A stretch of 64,000 nucleotides of DNA from Apostichopus japonicus (Eukaryota > Echinodermata > Holothuroidea > Aspidochirotida > Stichopodidae), in the NCBI RefSeq assembly GCF_037975245.1, contig NC_092566.1, forward strand, positions 17,641,001-17,705,000. Direction: 5' to 3'. Positions 56,115 to 64,000 of the stretch are shown here, piece after piece (position 1 is the stretch's first letter; each line of letters starts with the position of its first letter). The position numbers and the translations under genes are program-made. The notes below the pieces were generated by a model that had not been told where the DNA came from, did not search any database, and was given only the letters and a program-made list of their open reading frames with translations.

Positions 56115-59100
56115 GTGAGGTGCTACTGTTAATGTGGTAAAGTTAGGCTTTCTAGGCTATTTCTACATGCTAGGCCAGGCTTCGGCTAGGCCTATTCTCT
56201 AATTTAAATGATATTCCAAAACTGTTACTTGTTTAAATTATATACAGGTTTAGTAACGTATGCATTTTAGGTGTTCTGCAAATGGCCTGGATATAGGCGT
56301 AATAAAGTACTAGGTCATGGATTAATTCCGAGCATAACTTAAGAACCCAAACATAAGTTACCGTTTTAATTTAGATTTGGCACAGTTATGTGTGTATGCA
56401 GAGCTTAGTATGCGTAGGACTAGGAGTATCAGGCTTCCTGTAGAAATGTTCCCGTTCTCCTTGCCTATACATTACTAATACTTTAGACACCATTGTCTGT
56501 GACCATTGGGCATCACAAAAATAAAATCCAGTGGTGGCAAAGCAACAAAATTTCGAAGCCCCAGCAGGTGGAACCATCGATCCCCAAGAATGTGCTTAAT
56601 ATAGCTTCAGTTTTTAACTCTTGATATTGTTATACACACTATTATTCACAAGCAGCAATTCCCCGTCATTGAAATGTCAAGAATGCTTTTGATTCCCCAG
56701 CTGTGCCTTACTATATGCTACTTTCTTTTTGCCACAGACCTTAAAGGTATAAACTGTAAAATAGTAATTTGAATCAACAGAGTATTGAAGAATATGTTTC
56801 TTCATCATTATTTTAATGCAGATGCACAACTAGATGACATGGTATCGGAAATACTACTACAGAGTCCAACGCATGGGGAAAAAATGGTGTCAGGTGCATT
56901 GGAAAGCAAAGGAATTTGTATTCCCAGAGAAAGGATTCGTCAGGCAATCAGAAGAGTAGACCCTGAAGGTTTGTTTAATTGATTTTATTAGAATTTGGAA
57001 AGAGGTTATACACCGATAAAGGCTTAAATAAGACGTAAGATGATTAAATTGAAGGTTTGATGAAGGAACCTCATGCACACCAATCCTACAGGCCCCTCAA
57101 ACAATGCAAAAAAATCCTGCAAACAAATTATGAAAAGGCTAGGAGAAACAAATTAGTTTATTTCATATCATATCATGCTTTAATATCACCAAATACAGTG
57201 AACATAGACCTATATGTCATAGAATGAATGTAAATATGTTAAAAAGCAGAACTGAGTGAAAGGGATTGCTCTTTTAAGCAATGTGACTTAACAGAGTAAA
57301 CAAAAGGGAAAAAAATGGTCACAGGGCTGGACATATGATGTCCTAAAGCTCACCTCCCTCTAGATGGGGTCTGCTGCTAGATGAATATATAACAATGACA
57401 GAATGAATGTGTCATATATCCTATATTTTTTTTCTGATAATGTACTGCCAGGGCTTGACATAACTGGTGGCACCGATGGCAAAAAGCCACTGTGCTCTCC
57501 ATGTTTGCCACGATGCCCCTGAAAAAGACACCCAACCGCTGGCTAAAATTTGCCACCATGCCCTTTGCAATTGGTGCCCCATAACACTTTTTCTTTAGAC
57601 GAAAAATGCCATCTTGCCCTTTCTCCGATTCTTTTTTGCCACCATACCCCCATACCCTTCCCATTTGCCATGATGCCCTTCTCCACTAGAAACTACCGAT
57701 TTTTGCCATGCCCTTTTTGAGGCTTATTTCAAGGCCTGTCAAATGTCAATATCAATAATATAGTACTGTGGAATATCTGTTCATATTGTGGCATTATTAT
57801 CTACCATTTTAAACTTCTCTCCAGGTGTTGAAATGCGGAAGAAAACTGCACTGAAAAGGAGGGAATATAGTGTAGCAGGGCCAAATGCACTATGGCATAT
57901 TGATGGCAATCATAAGCTTATAAGGTTGGTTTACATTGAAAGTAAGGTGGTATAAAGAGGATTCTCGCAGCACACCCTTTCCCCACACTGTCCCAAAGTA
58001 CTTGTGTCTATCACATTTTGAACTAAATGCAAATTAGGCACCTTTGTTAAGTCACAAAAGTTTGAGTGATCCCTTGTCATTATCAATAAGGTGAAGTAGA
58101 ACCACCCTTTCAATAAGTAACCCCATTTGACCTCAATTGTTAAATGAAATAAATTGATTTGAATTTTCAGTGCTTGGCACTCAAAACAACAAATGTCATC
58201 TTCTCACTGTTTTACCTAAGTATTTAGTGTGACATTAATCCCAAGACTACTGACAGGACATTCATGTAGCCCTGTTTCACCTGTACTTTCCTTTAATTAA
58301 CATAATCCTTACCATAAAGGTATCAATAATCATATATGCAGTATATAGAAAATGTATGTACCTGGTATGGGACTATTGCACCTAATAAGCACTGATGATG
58401 TAACATGGTAATGGTTTTCATTCCAGTGATTTAGCTCTGCCAACCTTTACAAAATAAATATTGGTAATACATATTCATCACAGCCAATCCAAAGTATTAT
58501 ACCAAGCAGGACATCAAGTATATTCATGTACAATATGCACTGCTAAAATAACATGTTGCAATCATCTGGGTTACACATTCATGTATATGCACACAATATA
58601 CTGCAAAAAATGTTACTGCATTATTCAATTTTCCAAATTACATGCCTGTAGAAATTGCAGTATTAACCAAGTCTAAACATTTAATTTATGCTTCAATTTG
58701 ATTAAATTACAGGTGGCGATTTGTCATTCATGGTGGTATAGATGGGTACAGCCGAATACCTGTTTTTTTAGTGTGTTCAACCGACAACAAAGCTTCTACT
58801 GTCTTGAAAGCTTTTCACGACGCTGTAGATGAGTATGGTTTGCCTGAGAGAGTCCGGTCTGACAAGGGTGGTGAAAACATTAAAGTCTGCGATTTCATGT
58901 TAGCACATCCTCTCAGAGGCCCAGGGAGGGGAAGCTTTATTGTTGGAAAGTCAGTTCACAACCAGAGGATTGAACGACTTTGGCGAGATGTTTTCAAGGT
59001 GAATGCGATGTCAATTAATAGAACTAAGATTGTTTTATTTGTCTGAACAATACTTAGAGATACCTGCTGGCAGTTACCTACTCCAGCCGTGGTCTTTTCA

Positions 59101-61561
59101 AATTTGCATGGGTAGATAAATTCTGCAGAAGAATTAAAATGTCTCGCACGTTGCAGGAAATGGCATTTCCAACGCGTCAAAGGTATGCTGTATTGGCCCC
59201 AAATATGCCAGATTTTAAAATATGGTCACCTTTGGTTAAAATTCTTAAACTGTTTTTCTTACCACCTTGGAGGAAATTGTACTAGATTGCAACAATACAA
59301 TAAGCTCTACTGTTGAAATAATTCATGTAATATGAGATGTATTGTAAATTTGACAACATTAATATGTGTGCAGTTTATAACCAATTCCGAATACCTTTTC
59401 TTTGTACAGTCATGCTTGAGTGTCTACTATGACTTGTTTCATAACATGGAGGATGAAGGGATGTTGGATTGCTGCAGCGATGTCGACCTATTCTCCCTGC
59501 ACTATGTGTTCCAGCCAATTATAAATAAACACCTTAAGGCTTTTAGAGAAAGTTACATCCATCACAAAATCAGAACTGCTGGAAACCAAACACCACTGCA
59601 GTTGTGGACGAGTGCTTCCAATAATGGCTATCCAATCGATTATCTTAACGATGTGAGTCAGAGTTGATTGCTTCATTAATTTGTACAATTAGGTAACATC
59701 AAGTTCAATATAAATTGAGTTGGCATATCAATATGTGTGAAAACATCAAGATTGATATATACGCAGTTTTGCACATGTAACAAATACAAAACCAGTACGT
59801 ATTTCCAATGCACTGGATCTCCCATGCAACCTTTTTCTTGTGGTGTATCAATTTCAGAAACCAGCATAAGAGTGCAACCAGTTAAATATTATCATTCACA
59901 CTTATTTACCTTTCATTAAAACTAGCATTATTTAAAACATATATGTTTAGTTTAGGCTAGCTGTGACCAAGAAAAAATTGCATCCAATTGCGGTCACAAG
60001 AACAAGGTTGAAAACCATACATGCAGCTAATGTTTATGACCCACAACATATACTGCCAGTGTTACAACATATTTGGTCCAACTGTGCAGACCGTCACCCC
60101 ACACAACCTTGCTTGAGCTGTGCAAGGTTTCTGGCTGGACTAAATCTGCTACGTTTCGTATTTAACGTCTGACTGGACAAAGTTTGCCAGGGGCTTTCGT
60201 CTGCATAGATTTCATACCATATTAGTTTTCCAGACAAGATGCTAATGTGACAATTCTGACTGAGTGAATTTATGTGCAGGACTGATGGGAGTGCAAACTG
60301 GTTAGAAAGGTCTGTGGACACCTAAAAACAACATTTCAGTAAACGACGCAGTGTAAAATGACCGAACCATGTAGCCCTTCCCGGTTCAGAGAGTGCTACT
60401 AGCACATCACACAAAAGGCATATAACTTCAGCCTATACGACAAGGACTGACACCTGCTCAGTACGTATTCATACTACCACACAGTAAAAGGTATTGAAAA
60501 TGAAAGTGAAGTGATCGTACTGGCATTTTGCGTTCAAGAATGAAATAGATGTACCATGCACTTGCGATTCAAAACGAAGTGATGATCAAAACAAAAATAA
60601 ATGTTGTTTTCCACTTTTTGTCCTAGCTATATAAGCGAATACAATTATCACACAGTGCTACAAACTAGCAACAGCTGCAATGTGTTGGTATTAGCAAGGA
60701 GCTGCAACTGTCACATTTTATCGATTGAGTGTACTCTGAACTTTTATAATGCATCTTCTTAAGAGTTTCACAAACGCCTGCATGGACAACATCTCTTCAA
60801 TCAATCTTGTAGCAGCCTGCAAAGTTGTGTTTAAATATATGCTAATAACATTAAATTGGATTAAGTTACATTGCATACATACTTCTGAGTGAAAGACAGG
60901 ATTATTGTCCATTTCATGTTAACTTCAAAGAGCATAGTTTAGCCTGCAGCTCCTTCTCAATCCATGGTATTAACAGGGAGGTGTTATTTAAATAACACCT
61001 CCCTGGTATTAGTAACCCACGTTTCGATATACAACTTTCCACGTCACATATCTCCTTTAAGTCTAAGCTCCTTTGTTTCATATATTGTTCATTCCAATGC
61101 ATTTATTGTCAATACAATGTTTTTTCACTTGATAGGGCAGGAGTTTGTTCTTTTACACTTGATTTTCATTTTCAAGAGTTTGAGATGAATCTGTTACATG
61201 TCCACAAACCTTTAATCCAGTGCAATTTTTGAATAGCAATATATGATATGAAAACATGTTAATATGGTTACTGCATGGTTACTGAACAAACCCATAATTG
61301 GACTTTCAGCATATCGGGTGATCAGATAAGATTTAATTCTTTTCTTTTATACAGGATGAGACTGTTCAATATGGAGTTGAAGATATTGAGGGTGGTGAAC
61401 ATGAAGACCACCAGGTGAATGTTCCACAGACAATTCACCTTTCAGCTGAACAGAGCAGAGAACTTGAAGGACAGTTCAACAGATTTGAAAATCTCGAAAA
61501 CAAGAGTGAAAGAATGGCATATTTTAGGGCTGTTAGAGACTTTGTGGTATCTCTGTTTTAG
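55949..61561 (+). CDS. DDE integrase-core protein, six exons, 382 aa
   Basis: Exons: 55949-56114, 56822-56968, 57825-57924, 58713-58998, 59410-59652, 61355-61561, all in matching phase (1, 1, 2, 0, 0). They total 1,149 nt including TAG. Exon 1 has an HTH-like segment ([21 protein letters not shown]). Exons 3-4 carry the retroviral-integrase-like core with D131 (WHIDGNHK), D188 (RSDKGGEN) and E225 ([10 protein letters not shown]), a D-D-36-E arrangement. The last exon encodes an acidic, charged tail. Proteins with this core, with WHIDG and [12 protein letters not shown], are scattered through animal genomes as uncharacterised integrase-domain proteins. No reverse transcriptase, H2C2 zinc finger or LTR is present. 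Either an intron-bearing transposon relic or a domesticated host gene; the open frame and clean splice sites favour the latter. Confidence 0.88.
57449..57738. mobile_element. hAT-like MITE in integrase-gene intron 2
   Basis: Ends CAGGGCTTGACATAAC and TTATTTCAAGGCCTG are imperfect inverted repeats. The interior is a degenerate tandem of TTTGCCACCATGCCC and related words. No clear target duplication was found, so the exact boundaries are uncertain. Confidence 0.6.
57825..58998 (+). CDS. integrase-like gene exons 3-4: catalytic core
   Basis: Exon 3 (57825-57924) ends [23 protein letters not shown] with the first catalytic aspartate. Exon 4 (58713-58998) carries [20 protein letters not shown], the second aspartate in VRSDKGGE and the glutamate in RIERLWRD. 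There are 56 residues between the aspartates and 36 between D188 and E225. No stop, frameshift or substituted catalytic residue is seen. The intron between them is 788 bp. Confidence 0.9.
60974..61005. repeat. 32-bp perfect palindrome
   Basis: CAGGGAGGTGTTATTT is followed immediately by its exact reverse complement, with no loop. GGTATTA occurs directly before (60967-60972 region) and after it, resembling a short target duplication. It lies in the last intron of the integrase-like gene. Confidence 0.85.
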
Positions 61562-62810
61562 AAATCTATTGTCAGTGAACATCATCAGATTTGTTCCACA
61601 TGTATCAAATAGGTAACAATTTATAGTGTAAACATTTTGCTATCAGCCATGCTGAATCTGGCCACAAAAAAACTAGTGATATTGAAGTTATTATTAGTGT
61701 TTGGTACTGATCATGTATGCATGGTGTTATGCAAAAGTGTGTCTAGTTTTATAACACAGTGCGGATCTCTTGCTCTTTAATTTCCAGGTCCCTCAGAATG
61801 CCCTTTATAAATTCTTTGATTTACTTCGCAAGGCAGGAAGTTTCTCATGCCAATTTTTTATTGTATTTATAGTATTTTACTATCTTGTCTTGTTTCTTGC
61901 ACTGTAAATTTCGCAGAATAACACATGCTAACAACTGGTTCTGGTCTTAGTTGTGAATGTCACTAGACACATATTTGTTTATAGCTCTCATTTGTCACTT
62001 TTAGCAGTGAGGTCATCGCCATGCATGCAAGTGTTGATTTGTCATTAGATTCCTTCCCCTTTGACCAATCAATTCCCTCTTCATGACGTAGCAGTGTTTT
62101 GTTTATAAATTGGACCTATGGTGTGGAAGCACAAAAAGATTGTGTGAGTTTGTGCGGCTCTAACAGGACTTATGTTTTAACCTTTTAAGTGATCAATCAC
62201 TTTGTAGGCATATATTAATGTTCTTGTGCCTTCGAACCTAATCTCTGAAATCTTAATCGGAATTTGTCACTGTTTGATTTTCATATACACAAGTCCATCA
62301 ACAAATAATTCATCTGGAACCATGTGGAAAATAAGAAAGAACTGTTTTTTATGTCTATGAATGTTCTCTTTTTAATCAATATTCCCCTTCCGATGAACAC
62401 CCCCCCCCCCCCCAAAAAAAAAAAAATTGGTACAGCAGCACTGTATTGAAATAAACATGTTTATTTATACAAGGAAGATGGTGATATGCATCTGTAGGTA
62501 AGGAATAGTGGTATTTCATGGACATTTCCAAGATAAAAAGGAATTACTTTACCGTTAATACTTTCATCATATTCTTTGTTTGCACACCAAAAAAAATTGT
62601 AAACTTGCACCCTTAGATGCACAGGAAGAAATTTTCCTATACACCTATCACATTTTCAGGATATTCTATGTGGGAGGGCACAACATTTCTGAAAGTGGAC
62701 CTCAGCAGGTTAGCACCACATGTGTACAATACAGGACACAGGAGTGTGTCTAAAGTCATATGTGCCCCAGCACAATCTTGAGAAGTTACCAAAATGATGA
62801 CCCCTCATCA
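61562..62810. other. 3' flank of the integrase-like gene
   Basis: Probable 3' untranslated region and intergenic DNA. AATAAA occurs in GAAATAAACATG near 62450. A C/A run lies at 62400-62425. No further exon recognised. Confidence 0.45.
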
Positions 62811-62998
62811 TAGGCGTACGGGACCATTTCAGTTTGGGGGGGCAGAACTTTTTGTGCCCGAAAGTTCCTGTGACACTATCTAAGCGGAGCACCACCATCG
62901 GTTGGTGCGTAGCATACAAGAAATTTTTTGGCAAACAATGCCTCTCAGATTGCCGGAAACAGCACTTCTCAGGCCTTGCAAGTTGCATCTAAACATTC
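62811..62998. mobile_element. fragment of hAT-like family
   Basis: Starts CATAGGCGTACGGGACC and contains ACACTATCTAAGCGGAGC and ACCATCGGTTGG, words shared with the 27.5-kb and 33-kb elements. No right terminal repeat or target duplication was found, so it is probably truncated. Confidence 0.6.
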
Positions 62999-63299
62999 TT
63001 TATTTTATTATCTCACGTTTTAGAAATTTACACTTCCCCAAAAATTAGAGGAAGAAAAAATGGTAACATCACTTTGAAGGGGAAAAATGGGACAGTATAT
63101 TTTTTAAGCTCCTATTTAGTTACCTTATTTATTATTTTAACACAGAACTCAGCTACCTCCAGAAAAACATACATTGTTCAACGATTTGTAGGTGGGATAA
63201 TGTCGCTGTGTCTAGGCTTGTAGACACTCCCCCCCCCCCCCCCACCGCCATCCATGAAAAAGAAAATGTTTCTAATATACACTCATGTTGGGGGATGTC

Positions 63300-63931
63300 C
63301 AGGGCGGCTGAAGCACTTTTAATCTGGGGGGGCACCGACATCAAAGGACACTTTGCAGAAATTCGATTGGACTGATGCAGCCTTATATTTAGTACCCTTT
63401 ATAACTCTTATTGTATTATCTTATTTGCGTATACACATCACTCCATCAACGCCCCCCCCCCACCCCTAAATATGCATACCAGCACTGCAATATCCAATGT
63501 GCAAATTGGGAAACAAGGAACAAGTTTTCTTTTGAGACAAAATGAGGTGAAATCATGCTAGTTGCTAATGTAGGAATCTTCCGAATAAGAGTTTTTTTCT
63601 TGTTAATATCTTAACAAATTTTTTCCATACGAAATAGCTTTGAGTTTGACCAACAGAATTTCATTAAAAGTCACAGGCTTAGCCAGGATTTGCAAAGTTG
63701 TATGCACGACTATCTGAGCGGAGCATCACCATCGGTTGGCGCGGAGCGTACTAGAAAATTTTTGGTTTTTCAAACCTCTCAGATGGCCCGAAACGGCCCT
63801 TCCCAAGTGTTCATTCTGGTTCCCTGGCCTCTTGCTAACCTGAGGCACCTCAATTTTTATGTAGAAAAAAGGCACATTTTTAACCTGAGGAAAATTGGGG
63901 GGCACGTGCCCCCCCGGTTCCGCCGGCCTTG
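63300..63931. mobile_element. hAT-like element, diverged
   Basis: Left end CAGGGCGGCTGAAGC; the right end on the other strand reads CAAGGCCGGCGGAACC. The right half holds AGCGGAGCATCACC and TTGGCGCGGAGCG of the same family. GTCCAGG occurs at both borders but overlaps the left end, so the duplication is not clean. Confidence 0.6.
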
Positions 63932-64000
63932 GTCCAGGTATACAATTGACTAGTTAGAAAAAAAATTGATCGTGCAAAAAGCGTGGTAGCTGCCCAGATG

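Noticed and set aside
57825-58998. Endogenous retrovirus or LTR retrotransposon
   Set aside because: Only an integrase-like core is present; there is no reverse transcriptase, protease, gag or LTR, and the core is split by introns.
1-64000. tRNA genes
   Set aside because: No stretch with paired A-box and B-box at tRNA spacing and a cloverleaf was found by eye.

Overview
The window is animal genomic DNA: genes with many short exons, GT-AG introns carrying intron-encoded RNA-like elements, no operons, and abundant non-autonomous DNA transposons and minisatellites. The gene content and a TTAGGG-type tract fit a marine invertebrate deuterostome. An echinoderm is my best guess, with low confidence. 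I had no database, so family assignments rest on recognising protein motifs. Exons were joined by hand from splice signals and reading phase, and every junction in the first and third models below agrees in phase.

Layout: (1) 1-9.6 kb is gene-poor. It holds a 95-bp satellite array, a 42-bp satellite array, a 3.5-kb foldback transposon with long inverted arms and a decayed LINE 3' end. (2) 9,617-24,653, minus strand: a complete 15-exon, 992-residue CLCA-family protein with signal peptide, HEWGH metalloprotease motif, VWA domain with an intact MIDAS, FN3-like region and C-terminal membrane anchor. Its first intron carries a 0.6-kb snapback element with a telomere-like hinge. (3) 24.7-31.3 kb is intergenic, with a hAT-type MITE with a perfect 8-bp duplication, a U2 snRNA 5' end fused to a foreign body, and a MITE with a second copy at 54.7 kb. 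(4) 31,305-53,112, plus strand: a DDX21/DDX50-type nucleolar DEAD-box helicase with all motifs, a GUCT-like region and a long RGG tail. Its introns are remarkable. Intron 1 is mostly a three-level nest of transposons, and six introns carry copies of one C/D-box-snoRNA-like element of about 78 nt. Another intron holds a 1.8-kb minisatellite, and one splice donor has been tandemly quadruplicated. (5) 55,949-61,561, plus strand: a six-exon, 382-residue protein with an N-terminal HTH-like segment and an intact DDE integrase core, lying just downstream of a second 42-bp satellite. (6) 61.6-64 kb is intergenic with fragments of the hAT-like family.

The three genes show no obvious functional link: a secreted or membrane protease/adhesion protein, a ribosome-biogenesis helicase, and an integrase-derived protein of unknown role. 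The clearest candidate for something undescribed is the snoRNA-like family amplified across introns of the ribosome-biogenesis helicase gene. Next are the intact intron-containing integrase gene and the U2-headed chimeric RNA-like locus.
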